From Tubiluchus corallicola (Eukaryota; Priapulida; Priapulimorpha; Priapulimorphida; Tubiluchidae), in assembly GCA_030141605.1 (NCBI GenBank), contig JAQGDQ010000068.1, positions 560,001 to 624,000 of the forward strand: DNA of 64,000 nucleotides. The letters are read 5' to 3'. The notes beneath the pieces were generated by a model, which had not been told where the DNA came from, did no database searches, and was given only the letters and a program-made list of their open reading frames with translations. Within the stretch, counting starts at the first letter, position 1, and each line of letters begins with the position of its first letter. The translations under genes and the position numbers were made by a program. Positions 26,116 to 39,453 of this stretch are shown in pieces.

Positions 26116-28652
26116 CTTCTCTCGCACGTATGCTCACTCGCTTTTGCTTCCTTTCTCTATTCTTGTGTTTTCCTATCCGTTTTCTTTCTACTTTTTCCGA
26201 TTTTATTTACTGTAAACCTTGAAAGTAGCCTCAGCCACGTAACATCATATTACAACAGCAAACCCAGCGGAAAATACCCATGTGCACCATTCAGAACATT
26301 AATACAATCCAAATGCATTGTAATTCGCAGAATGCAAAACTTTCCACTAAAAGCTATAGATTTACACCGCGTGCTAATGCATGCTAAAAATGATGGATAG
26401 ATGGGATATTGAGAGTTAAGACGCATTAGCCGGCAATAAGTGTGATGTGAATTCGAGTAGACTTCTTCAAAAGGCTTGGTGGAAGCCTTAATTGTCTACA
26501 TCTGGAGCCAAGCTGTTAAAGATGGTTGTTCATTTTAAAATGTTAAACAGATCCTAGTACCAGTACAATGCTGTCCACGATATGCAATTCTTATGACAAC
26601 AATATACTAAAATTATCGTTTGGTGTTAAAGCTTTACATATACTTGACGGGTATTAGGTTCACATAACTTTGGGAGGTTTATCTTGCTGCAGGAACAGCA
26701 GCAGCAACAGCAATAGCAACAGCAGCAGCAACAACAACAACAACAATAGGATTTTTCTATCATAAATAAATTTCTGTCGCCATTAAATTTAAATCTGTTA
26801 CAAATATTAGTGTAACTGTTTAACTTTTTTTCAGTGCGCTTATTATATGAAACAATATATTTTCTCCATGGCCAGGTTTATGATTTCGTGTTCAAATGCG
26901 AGAAGTTGTTAACAGTGCGGGATACCATACTGATTTACAACTCATTCGAATAATATGACGTTCAGTTATATCCACAAGATCATTCAGAGTGAAGCAACGT
27001 GGGAGAAGAGTGCTTAATAAAACTGCTGGTCCTACTAACTACACCTGACAAATAACATCTGCCTAAGGACAATTGCAAGTCCGCGCGAAAATAATAGTTA
27101 CTAAACAGATAACAAGTCCAAAAGTGACCAGTAAGCAGCTGGTACGTGATAATTGTAACTTGGTCTCTTATAGCTCATTGCTGTCTCTGGGACACAACAA
27201 TGCTGAACAAGTATCGTGTGCTGTGACCCTGACCTTTGACTTTGGGATCCCAGGGGATAGGACTCTTCCACCGTTGCTGGGCTATATATAAGTGAATGAT
27301 GAAATCTTGGCCACAAGCCAGTACGGAATTATAGACGGACGGACACACGAACGGAGGCGTCTATTATATTCCCAAGCGCAACTATATCTCCTTGCGAGGC
27401 GACAATGAGGAGGAACGTAGTTCACGTACAGTAACAGTTGTAGTGATAGCGGTAGTTTTACTAGTAGTGGCTGTTGTAGTAGCTAGTGATAGTGGTAGTG
27501 GTAACGCTTCTGGTGGTGACAGAAATAGTTGCAATGGTTGTAGTAGTGATAGAGGTAATGACGCAATATGCAAAATAGCCGTTCTCTTCCCGAGTAGGCT
27601 AAAAATTTCAATGTTTTCAATGCAGTGCCTACATAGTATAATTTTTTCATTTTCATTTACTCTATCTGTCTAATACATTTCTACATGCACAAAAGTCAGT
27701 TATTACCCAGGCTTCTTGTCCGTGGATTTTTAACCCAAGTGTTGTTACCCTGCAAATTATTAATAACTTAACTGTAAGAATAACTATAAGGCCAGTTGGA
27801 TCCATATTGCTCTTGTGTTCTGACTGTAATTCAATCTAAAACGACAGAATGTTTCACAAATTCGCTGTGGTAAGGCTTATTGGTCGGAATCTGCAGTGAT
27901 CTGCTTAATATGGTATTTTATCTTTTGCTTGATCGCCTAAATTTTTTTGTGTCCAATCGAAACACAAAGCGTTTTTCTCACCGCGACTTTTGTAAGTCAA
28001 AATAGTGAAATATCAAAGCCTCGCTGCCGCCTCAGTCCCGGAAAAGTGCGATCTTTGACAAAACATGGGTTAAAATAAAAATTACATAATGTTAGCCAAT
28101 CACTTTTCCGAAAGTTTGACAATATACTACGTAGTATGTTTGATACGTTCCTCGCTATTTTTATTTTCGATTTTATTTACAGCTAATCCACTAACCATGT
28201 TCGTGTTACGGTGTTTTTTGAACCTACACTTGCACTTTCTTCATTTATTCAGCTGCCATGTTGACTGTAAAAGAGAGGTGTAAAATCGCCACATGGCTAT
28301 AACATAGAACTCGGAATATTGATGTGAATTAAGATCGCCGCGGTAACCTGATGAAAACGGCATAAGTTTTGTGCCAATAAAATTCTTATGAGACATAGAC
28401 TCATTAATCAAGTTGTCATTTTTAACTGCCATTAATTTTTAATAATTTTTTAAAATTAACGACGAACTTTTGAAACACCTGATATTAAGCATATTTTTAT
28501 CTTTCCGCCGCGCCATTTGTATTTTAATGGCAGTTGTACTTGTGGGCGTGTGCATGTACAGTTTACAAACAAGACGCAAAAATCCATAACAATCTCAAAT
28601 TGATATAAATGTGCCATGAGGGTTTCCAGATGATCAATTTCGTATATAGTGT

Positions 28653-28929
28653 GACACACTTGCAAGCCGAAGTACAACGTTGAACGTCAGCGCTTACCAA
28701 CTATATGGTTAAATGATTTTTCGGGATAAAAAGCTGAGCACTAAAGAAGTCTCAGCCACAGAAGTCTTAGACTTCTTTATGGTCTCAGACTTATTTATTA
28801 GTTCAAAAGAAACCTGAGACTTCTGTGGATGAGACTTCTTTAGTGGCTCAGCGTTTTATCCTGAAACATCAATTAACCATATAGCTGGTAAGCCCTGACG
28901 TTCAGCGCGCATTCTGGCTTGCTGTGTGT
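28653..28929. mobile_element. Fold-back (MITE-like) element
   Basis: About 277 bp. The left arm (GCAAGCC, GAACGTCAG, CGCTTACC, ACTATATGGTTAA, GATAAAA, GCTGAGC, ACTAAAGAAGTCTCA) returns in inverse order in the right arm. The loop lies near 28795. TATAG occurs next to both ends and may be a target duplication. No coding capacity. Confidence 0.7.
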
Positions 28930-30365
28930 TAAGCTGTATAGAAAACTGGTTATTGGGAACCCTTGAGTACACAATTATATGAATGCAAAATTGGTACTTT
29001 GGGGTAGTCAAAAACTGAAAGCGCAATATAGCTTTTTGAACACAATGATGCATGTTAATTTCACGTTACAGTGCATGTTAATTTCACGTTAGCTCCTCAT
29101 AATTATATTAGCACGAGTCGTCCACAGTCGTCAGAATCTGTTGGTGGGCTATGCTTTAAAATACACGCTTTCTGCCAGTCACTTATCCACCTTGGAGCAT
29201 AATAGAAAGCATACTTAAAATGCACCGATGCTGTCTATAGTGGCGTAACATACGGTTTATTATCTCAGTTCTGATATTGTATGAGTGATGGTAGTAATAT
29301 ACGCCCTTTAGTACTTCCAATAAACGCTAAAAATGGAAGGAAAGTAAATTGCAAGAGGGAGCGCCGAGAAAGATAAATTCCGTTCCCGTGGCAGTATATG
29401 CAAGAGTTATACAATATTGATGGGGATACCGAATTTACTGATAGCAGCAGCTGCGTCGGAATTGAGTTAATGCACTCAGAGCAGATCCCAAGAGTTTTCA
29501 GGTTAAAATTGAAAAGCAAAGAAGATCTGCACATGTGGACCTTGTCACCTAAAACGGTTTTCGCACAAGGTTCCTTGTTACAGTTGTAGTTTAATTTTGT
29601 AACACAGTTTAATCAAAATCTAGTTTCCTGTTGGAACGCCCCATATCCATGAATGCCTCTAGGAAGTCGTGTAAAGTCAAACAAATTTAACAGTCTGGTC
29701 GGATAAAATGTACTTGTTATTTTTTTGTTATCATGTATAAAAATAGCGAGACTAGGTAGTTTATATGTACTTTATAGTTTTAGGAGGTCACTTGGAGTTT
29801 GTTTGTTTAGTTTTAAAAATTCCTGATGAGTCTATTGCTGAAGGAGCTAAAAATGAATTGAAGATATGACATTTTGTTACAAGCTGCAGTTTGTAACGCA
29901 CTTCACTTTATTTTATTCAGTAAAGTTACCTGTCCTTTTCACATTGGGCATTGATTGCAAAAATGAAGAAAAATGAAAGTAGTAGAAAAATGATCGTTTT
30001 ACTAAATTTAAATGAACTTCTTTGAAATGTGGAACAAATTTTCAAAAGCTAATGCAACAATTTAGCTGACAAATCATGTGCGCAGGTAAGCTCCTTGTCT
30101 AAATACTTTATGAAGGTTATTCAATTTTTTTCTAAAAGCGTGCACTTTCTGCTGTTTGTCTGACAAGCACTTAACACATCGACAATAATATTATTCACTT
30201 TCGCTTTGCAACCCAAGCGATTAATTTGGCTACCAAGTTAGAATTCTTCGTTTCTAACTTTTTGGAGGTTCCAACTTATTCATTCATTCACTTAATCATT
30301 CATTTACAAGTTTAAATAGTTTGTTAGTTATTCAATAAGTAATTCGTTTATTTGTACAGCAGCTT

Positions 30366-30439
30366 CGTCAGTCAGTCAGCCAGTCAGTTAGTCAGTCAGT
30401 CAGTTAGTCAATCAGTCAGTCAGTCTATCAGTCAGTCAA
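30366..30439. repeat. (GTCA)n tetranucleotide tract
   Basis: GTCA repeats with GTTA and ATCA variants, flanked by ATTC-rich tracts on both sides (30280-30305 and 30450-30490). Confidence 0.85.
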
Positions 30440-31221
30440 ACAATCAAACATTTGTTCATTCATTTATTCACTCTTTCTTTCATTCACTCACTTATTGAAA
30501 TTGCATGGCATTAATGTGCAATTTTTTATTTTATTAAATGTGACAAAAATAATTCGTTGTTACAGAGTGGCTGATCAGATGTACTTTTTAACGTCTGCAA
30601 AACAGCACATTTTCATTTACAGCAATTGCATTATGGCTGTCAATTTACAGCTTATAAATATGCCCTCTCTCCAAGACGGCCGAGATTGGTTACACTGACA
30701 TTGGATCTGTATAATTGTTGTGGAAACTATACGTCTTGCCACGGCAATGAAATAAAACCCGCGACGACCGCAATCTGCGTAAATGTCAAGCGACTTTCAA
30801 ACTCAATTCTGGCACTGAGTTTAATCTCGGGTTTCGCTTTCCACTTACGCGAGTGAAGCCAGCTATGTACATTTATTCGTCAAAGTCAAAAGTGTCCACA
30901 GTAGAGAAAACAAATATTCACTTAACCTGCATGTTGACCTATACCGGAAATTTTCCGAATTCACGCTGTTGCGTTCATATGAATGAACACATTTTAGAAG
31001 TTCGTCATTGTAGATCTAAAACAGACTTACGCGTTAAGTGGAATACATAGTAAATACAAACATACACACAAATACAATACACATTAATTGCACTGCATAA
31101 ATGCATTTACAAAATGTACAGTAAACGTTTTTGCACAGCATGTGTTGTTTTCGTGTACACATGACAGATTTTATTGAACTTATGATGCATTGTACATTTT
31201 GAGCATGTTATAAAGTACAGA

Positions 31222-31488
31222 CTATTGGTAATAGGAAAAAAGAGTAATGATCTTTGCTTGGTTCTTTTCGCACGTCAGAACTATACTTTTCAGTTCTTTT
31301 TTGCATTCTTTTAGTGTCACTGCAGATTTTACGTTAAGTAGACAAGCGTTCCATATATTTATTGTCGTTTTACAAACGGAATTGTGACAATATTTGTTAT
31401 TTATCTTTATTTGTTTTATGCTATATAGCGTATGTTGTTGTTTAACTTTTTTCACTTGGAAAGGGGAGTTGATTGTCCGTAAAAGCAA
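31222..31488 (-). pseudogene. LINE 3' end relic (C-terminus of ORF2), minus strand
   Basis: The minus-strand frame contains CHNSVCKTTINIWNACLLNV, then KSA and a Lys-rich end. This is the last segment of CR1/Jockey-type LINE proteins (x-WN-x-LP, then FKK-LK). The same CHNS...IN-x-WN...KSA pattern occurs in the LINE at 56.6-58.5 kb, so both belong to one family. Only the 3' end is preserved. Confidence 0.6.
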
Positions 31489-32372
31489 GCATTAAATTAT
31501 TTAATTATTTATAAAGAAAACCTAAGATATGCTTTATAACTTTATGATGTCTAAGTTTGCAATGAAGTTGTAATTTCGATACAAGTAAAGATTAAGGCAG
31601 AGCGACTTTATTAAAATTTTGACGTTCCTAATATTTAGGCTCCTTGCTTAAATTTGTGATAGAAAGAGAACCAAGTAACAGGGAAATATAAATATTGGGA
31701 GAGAGAATTGGACAGAATATAAATACGTAAATTGCAGCTTGTTTACAAAAATGAAACTGAGTGTGTAATACACACTGAGTATGAATGAAACTAAAAAATC
31801 TGATAAATTCGTTAACTTAAATGACTGGCTTTTCCATTTAGTAATATTTTAATTATTACAGCAGCCTTACTTTAAGTGTAAACTATAATTTTGATTCCTA
31901 TTTCTGCATACAGAGTTACGCCACTAAGCTAAAAAGATAGGATTAATCAACGTTCGCAGCCACTGTGCGCGGTTAATTTCTCAAAAATTTGATTTGCAAA
32001 GTAATTACTTTCCTAACACAAAAACAGTAATTATTCCCATATCTAACGCGCACATTTGCTTAACTTTAAAGATGAAAGCGCTGGTTGTAAGCAGCTTAAC
32101 TTTGTAACATCAAAAGAGACGCACCCAATGTGTAAATAATGACAAAAATAATGAGGCAATGCAGCTTTGTTATTTTGTCTTGGGATTTTATGAGTAAGCA
32201 AGCAAAGATTTAATTGCCTATGGCCTGTGTGAGTGTAACAACGTTTGCTCCGCTGTTTATGACCATAGTAATTTGTCTTCACCCAGGACATGTACCAGTC
32301 TTCAAACCAGTGACTCCCGCCAGGTGTGTTTTTACGCACAGAATCACCTTTAATTGTCAAAAACTGATGAAG

Positions 32373-32630
32373 GTAATGATGACGACGATAACAATGATGA
32401 CGACGGGAATACATAAATAATGGATGATGATGACGATGATGATAATGATGATAATGTTGATGATGATGATGGTGATGATGATGGTGATGACGATGGCGAC
32501 GATGATGACAATGGTAATGATCGTGATGATGATGATGATGATGATGAGATGACAAAGATGATGATAATGATGATGATCACTACAACGACATCGAAGACGA
32601 TGATAAGGATAACAAGCATGATAATGCTGA
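32373..32630. repeat. Imperfect (ATG)n microsatellite
   Basis: ATG/GAT repeats with many single-base changes. The Asp-, His- and Ile-rich ORFs on both strands are artefacts. Confidence 0.88.
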
Positions 32631-35369
32631 CAAATACATAATACCATAATAATTACAATGACGTTGTGCTGACGATTACGATGTCTTTTATTTTCAGGCA
32701 TATCATTACATGTATGAACATTGACAATTAAAATGTATAAACGTAATAAAGGAATTGAAATGCATGTAGCTCAAGCGGGAAATCAAGCAGGATCATTTCC
32801 ATGCAACTCTGACATTCCTTTCCTGCGCAAATTACTATTATAATAATTGTAATCGGCAGCCTTTTTGGTTTTCAGTAAAAGTGAGTTTGCTTTTTCTGAT
32901 AAGATAGTTTCACTGTAATAAAACAGGAATAAGCTGATCGATCTCTAGTTACATTGTTATACAGGCAGGTTCAATAACTATAGGCACAAAACAAATTGTA
33001 TACAAAATAATATTAATCGCTATTCAGTATAATATGTGTCAACTATCAAGTATATCTATTCTACTCTGCTCTGCAGTAGGACTAACTATCTTCCCTTCTA
33101 CTACATTCTACTTAATGTGTACTGTCCACAGTCCTAATCCTACCCAGCTATATTACCTTGTCTTACCTTATCTTACCCTGCCCAGAATTTTTCCTTACCA
33201 CACTCTTATACCATGATCGTGCGTACCTTCCGGGCAACTTTTTCCAACTTCAGACTTCGTTTTGCTTCACATTTTGAGAATTTTGGTTGTCTACTCTCTA
33301 CTGAGAAGTAACTAGAGTCCTCGACTTTTTTAAATGGATTGGCCTTGACAAGCTGTACTGATATCCATTTTTAATAGTTTTGATTTAACCTAACTATAAA
33401 TACATGTAGTACATAAATGCGAAAAACCGAGTGAGAAATGTGTAACAATTAAAAACTATATTGAAATTGAATGTGCAATGTACACAACAGTACACAAAAG
33501 TTTGCGAACATGTGCCACACAAATTCCGTCATGGTTTGTTTCGTGCTGCGTGGATTGTCCGTCGTGTTAAACGGTGGTTGTTATAACGTATAGACACTAT
33601 AAACTTGAAGCGTCCTCTACAGATTTTAATTTATGGTCATTCTCGAGCGTTTGGGTTTTAAATCCGCAGTAAAGGTAGCAAAATGATAACGTTAAAACGT
33701 TATACGATGCTGCTGCACATCATTGCTGCAATATTTCAATGACACATAATTGTAATATACATCAACATTTTTCTGCATATTGTTTGTCAATAGGTTTAAC
33801 AATAATTTTCAGTAATTGTATTTCACGCTAAATTGAAGCTATGCTGAGTTAGGTTAACAACGTGGTACCGAATAACACAGTTGATGTTCTGTTAAGTTTA
33901 AATGAGCTGTAGGCAATTCTGGCTTGAGAAAACACTTCAAAGTTAATTACAGTTAAATGGTTAGCTTCCTAAATCGTCATTAATTTCCGTTGTCATTAAT
34001 GGATTCTCCTCTTTGAAGCGCTTTAGGATCCTTCGAACTACTGTTTGATCAAACGTGAATAAATGTTTTCCATCTCTTTTAACTGTTAGTGCAGGATTTT
34101 CAGTTCTGATTTGCTTATTATTATTATATACAGATCTACCTAGAACTGTCCCTTGGTAAATGAGACCTTTATTCATAATTTTATTGATCTAGTTTACTAC
34201 ATTACTTAATTACTCGCCTGACTTCTGCCATATTGCAATTGCAATTGCATTACTACATTGCTTAATTTACCAGCCTGACTTTCGAAGCCAACTGACACTA
34301 TACCAGTGGTAATGAAGAAGTATATAACTACTTGTGGTACTTGAACCGCTTCAGAAATTTTTTAATGGCTCAGATTAGTTACATGATTTATGCTAGAAAT
34401 AAGTAATCTGAAGGTTACCTAAATTACTCAATACTCGCTTTGCATAACAGACATACTCGGTTTGACATTAACAGACAATAACCAAAGTATTCAAAATACT
34501 GATTTTTGCTCAAGTGTACTTACTTTGTGTACTTATAACAGTAATTAAGAATCATTTCTATACTAATAATTTAAAATACTACAATCTATTGAATGTACCG
34601 AAAAGTAACAAACGATAACGAAATAAGTTCTTGTCGGAAGACTGTTGGCTTAAGTGTGAACAACAATTTAAGAAAACAAAAATTGAGTTTTCTGATTTCA
34701 TTGCATGATAACATATATACCGGGAAATGTAACTTGTGTTATCATATGCGATCCCGCGTACATCCATGTACCAAATTTTCAATAATTATATTGTAGTGTC
34801 TGTCGGGCATACGATTTCATCAAAGTCAGACAATGACTGTTTGCCATCATAACAGACATTACGTTAGCTTGCATTGTCTGCTGTTAAAGGTCATATGTGT
34901 TTGCCTTTCCTTTCCTCATTTATTTTTCTGAACATAATTATATAAGACGCACAGGCAAAATATTGATTTACAGCTAACAATGGTGACTTACGAGTCTTGT
35001 GATTACAATTGGTGTCCCTCGCAAATTGATATTAACTTATAGAGATGAACTGCAAAATAAGCAACAATGCGTATGTTTTAGTTATCATCGCTCTGCACAA
35101 CTTGCCTTCTCTCTTTTGCAACTGATATGTTACTGGGAAACCTAAGTCATGTAATTCACGGTATGGTAACGCAAGTAATAAAGAGGTATAATAGTGTTAC
35201 GAACAATAGCTGTCGTTTTTGTACCATTATTCTCTCTTTTGTCTTTAGCTGCACACAAGAGAATCGGTAAGCTACGAATTCTAAAAGACAGGGTTTCATT
35301 GAAATTAATTGGAACACGAAGTTAGCTTGCTATATAGCTCTGCGATAAAAGTACTTCGGAATTACAATA

Positions 35370-36550
35370 TGATGTGACTTCGCCAAAGCCTGCGACACCA
35401 TATGGATTGATGGCCTGTTGTGCAAACTTCACTGTGCAAACATAAACGACATCTTTCTTAAACTCATTGCCAGTTTCCTTAAAGACAGAAGGACAGTTAC
35501 TAAAGTCAACAACTTCACATCTGAAGAACATCGTTGACATCTTTAGCTGCCAAAAGGTTCGGCTCTGTCTCCGACGCTATTCATATTTTTTGCAAAAATG
35601 TTTAACCAAATGCCTGCTGGCGGGCGGAAATTTAAATAACCGATGACGGCACGTTGCGTATATTGAGTCAGAATGCAGATTTAAGTATACAAACTGCTCA
35701 GAGACGCTGTGAAAGTCTTACATATGGTGCCAGAAATGGCGACTGATGATAAATACACCACCTAATAAGACAGAAGCGCTAGTTATTTTAGCTTGGGATG
35801 AACGTAATCAAGATGTTTATAATTACACGCCATGTGTTATAATCACCCGCCAAATCTGGTATTTGGACAAAACGAAATCCTGCACTCGCACGACCGAAAA
35901 GGTCTCGGTCTAACCATCGATCAGGAGTTGTGTTATGAAAAGTATTCCAGTGAAACAAGAAAAAAAGTGTGGCATAGGTGGTTGTGCATCAAGAAAACCT
36001 GTAGAAGATATTCGAGATTAAGATTACATACTAACTGTCATCAGTTTATTCAAAGCCATTGTGCTATCCATCATTCTGTACACTTCAGCGGTGCGGCTGT
36101 TTAGAAAGCGTAGCTTTTTCGACGATTTGCTCTACGATGTAACGAAGACAGCTAGTGGAACAGGCTGGAATCCAGCTAGAGACAAAGTAGAACAAATGTG
36201 TGGATTAGCTCCAATGGACATTTTAGTAAAACGCGACATAGTTAAATTTACTCTAAAGTTATGGTACAAAAATGATGTGGATTTAATAAAGAGAAAACTT
36301 GTTGAAATGAAAAAATGAAGTTAAATTGAAGAAACGCAAATATTATGCTGAATAAGCAAACAAATGACGTCAAACAGTACACAAAAATAATTGGGAGTCA
36401 AATGATCGCAACCTGAAATTACGAGATGTGCCCATGCATATGATGAGGTATTCCAAAACCTACATTACGGCGTACCGCGTACCTGTGAAGATATGGTCGT
36501 ACAGATTGCGCAATCGAGCGCAATTACAAGAAGAAAGACCAGCTGTGTAA
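35370..36550 (+). pseudogene. Jockey-like LINE relic: reverse transcriptase to C-terminus
   Basis: Read across several frames: FAKACDTIWIDGLLCKL (RT block with the pattern DxxKAFDTVWHxGL), SFLKDRRTVTKVN, then PKGSALSPTLF (the PQGSxLSP block), then LGLTIDQELCYEKY, WNPARDKVEQMCGLAPMDIL, and a final segment ending QLQEERPAV with a stop at 36548-36550. Stops interrupt it (for example near 35540) and frames change near 36060, so it is dead. The YxDD block is not recognisable. It sits in the large GPCR intron. Confidence 0.75.
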
Positions 36551-36849
36551 CGGCGTAATGGGGTCGGTTCTTAGGGTGATAAAGTAACCGAGACCTGACC
36601 ACTAGCCGAGTGTGATAAGGGCTTACAGCTAGGGGGGGGGTTCTCGCAGTGTTACTCCTTTAGTCATCAGGCGTCGATTACGTCTTCATACATAAATAGC
36701 AAAAGAGTTAAGCTTAGGTTTAATGATATATTTTGACATGACAATTTAAACATATTAAGCTAGGTTGTAATACAATGCACACACAAAATGTACATAACGT
36801 ATAGCTACTTCATTAATATTAGTGCTCTAGCTAAATACTAATACCGTGA

Positions 36850-37270
36850 CGACAAGTAAAGGAGGAAATAATGTACAGACGTCCAATTGGTCGGCAGGTT
36901 TCTCAACAAGTCCTGTTCACCACAAAGAGCAAAAAGGAGCTCCTGACGACAGGTATCTGTGGCTCACCACCAGCGTACTCCCACCATTGGTCTTGGGAAC
37001 TCCAAGCCTCACTAATGGCTGACTCGTATGGGAATCCTCTCAAGCAACGACTCTAATGACTCGGAGGCCGACTTCCACCACTACGATGGTCTCACAAGGT
37101 GTGTGATTATCTACCAGTCCATCAAATACGGCCACTAATCACCATTTCATGGCGGCTGTACCACATTCATTCATAACAATTGACGTCAAACATATTAGTC
37201 TATCGCCCCGCCCCCGCTGCAATGTAAGCACACTCAGCAGCATTCATGACAACAGCTCACCCAGGACAAC
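36850..37270. other. GC-richer block of unknown nature
   Basis: Clearly richer in GC than the flanks, with short open frames on both strands but no recognised motif. It may be the remnant of another repeat. Confidence 0.25.
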
Positions 37271-39274
37271 TGTCTAAGCTAAAATAAACTAAACAACATG
37301 ACAGTCACAACTAATGTCTAATCAGCAGATAAACTGATTACTCTTTTTCATAAACACTAATTTGCGTAGCAGCAGCTATTTTAACACGAAATTAACACTT
37401 CAAGTAGCCAAAAAATGACTTTTCAATTTAAACAGAATGTAGAAATGAAGTTTCAAAGCACTACAAAATACAGAGACATAAATATAATAAAGAAAATAAG
37501 CCAGTTAGCCTTGCTTTTTTACAATAAACGAGCAACAAAATTATTAAGTCTTTCTTGCATTTAAACATACAAACATCAAGTTTGCGATGTATTTTTCTAT
37601 ACTAATTGATCACGTGCTCGTCTGCAAGATTTGTTAAGTTTTTGTATTTTTCCGTTTATTAGGCTACGGAAATGGAATAAATTTGATTGTTCCATTCCAT
37701 AGAGGACCCTTATATTGAATGCCCGAGTCACATAAATCCCAATGGTATCTTTTAACCTTGATTATAACCTTGAGTACAATTAGCTAATATTACATTGATG
37801 TATAATATAAGTTTTTACTACATTTGAATTAATTTTGACTGTGAAAATCCCATTGGGGTTTATAAAAACTGGTGAGGAAAGGAAACATTTTATTTTGTCT
37901 TTATTTAAAGTTAATCAAATAGTTGTTTTTATTTTGCAAAGCCATAAACTAAACTAAACTGCGTATTTTCGTGATTGCAAAATGGTTTAATCAGCAACTC
38001 ATAGACGTAAGCGTTGTGTATTTCTTCCTATAAACGAAACTAGACTATATGTTTCCCCATTTCACTTGCAATTTCAATTGACAGTAATAAAATCTAGAAC
38101 AAGGCCAATATTTCTCCCGCTAACTAATGAAAAGTTGAGCATTTTTCATAACAGCGTTAGAAGGAGCTGTAGCTAAATATCCCGAACGTACCTGCTGCAG
38201 GGGTGTGTGAAAGAACTTGCACGCTGACTGGGCAGTCAACGAAAATGATTGACATTATGTTAGACGTCAATTACACTGCAAATAGTTCTTGCACCTAGCG
38301 CTCCATTCATTAGTGTAATTACGAAACAATAAAGGCTCAAAGCATCAAACTGCTGACAATCGTTCAACGTTTGTCTGGGCTAGTTAAAAGGTGAAAGCAT
38401 TTCTACCACTTCTGAGGTGTGTGTAACTGAACGCCACATACCCCAGACTGACTCCGTCTATTTCCTTACCGGTAACGGCGATCAGGAAATAGGTCAGTGT
38501 CAAGCAAGTGCTTCATAGAATAGCGATTACCACTGTAAGGCGGGAAGAGCTAGAACAACTAATACCTATTATTATCTATGCTCAAACGGGGTAGCTATAA
38601 ACAGTAGGGTTGCTAATATGAGGTAGTTACGGAGCAATAACAGCAATAACAATAGTGGTACGAAGAGAGGCACCATAGACCTATGGGGCCGTCTCAAGCT
38701 GCATTAAAAGCGCACATTACACCTCTTGAGCTTCCATTGAATCAAGGAGAAAGGATTGTTTAAACGATGGCAAAAATTTACTTTTAAATAAAGGAGAAAT
38801 TTTTCCATCAGAAGGATCAAAGCATCAATGGCATGTGTGACTGTGACCACAGAGAACAACAAACTACTGGGCATCTGATTTTTGCTATAGTTTAATAAAC
38901 AAAGATAACATGGTGCCACTGTGTAACCAAATTCATGGTGAACGGAACATTAATGAGTACAAAATTTTCATAAATATCGCAAAAGAAATTATCGTGAAGA
39001 AGCTATTAGAATGCCGACAAATAACGTTGCAAATATTAGTCCGGTTCACGACTGCTAAATATTTTTTCTTTTCCCAGTAAAACTTGAATCAGGTAAAATA
39101 TGAAAATTGTTCGAATGTTTGCCTGTTCGAAACGGCACGTTGATCTGTTTCATAACCTTTAGGTTAACCACCCGTCTACTTAAAAGCCTGATGTAATTAA
39201 CAATGTTATAAAATGTGTTTTGTTATAAAAATTCTACATAATAGGGATTGTAAATAGCTTTTTAAAAAAAGTTC

Positions 39275-39277
<3 letters not shown>

Positions 39278-39373
<96 letters not shown>

Positions 39374-39453
39374 AATTATTATTATTATTATTATTATTAT
39401 CATTATTATTATTATTCTTATTATTATTATTATTATTTTACTATTATTATTAT
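39278..39453. repeat. (ATT)n microsatellite
   Basis: About 175 bp of ATT with a few changes. The poly-Ile ORF is an artefact. Confidence 0.93.

Noticed and set aside
30366-30439. CRISPR-like regular repeats
   Set aside because: Plain GTCA tetranucleotide microsatellite without spacers; the DNA is eukaryotic.
32043-32641. His-rich, Asp-rich and Ile-rich overlapping ORFs (up to 170 codons)
   Set aside because: Artefacts of the imperfect ATG repeat; the parts outside the repeat have no motif.
33961-34176. 71-codon minus-strand ORF ending KRFKEENPLMTTEINDDLGS
   Set aside because: Looks protein-like in composition, but no family, promoter, splice site or poly(A) signal was seen.
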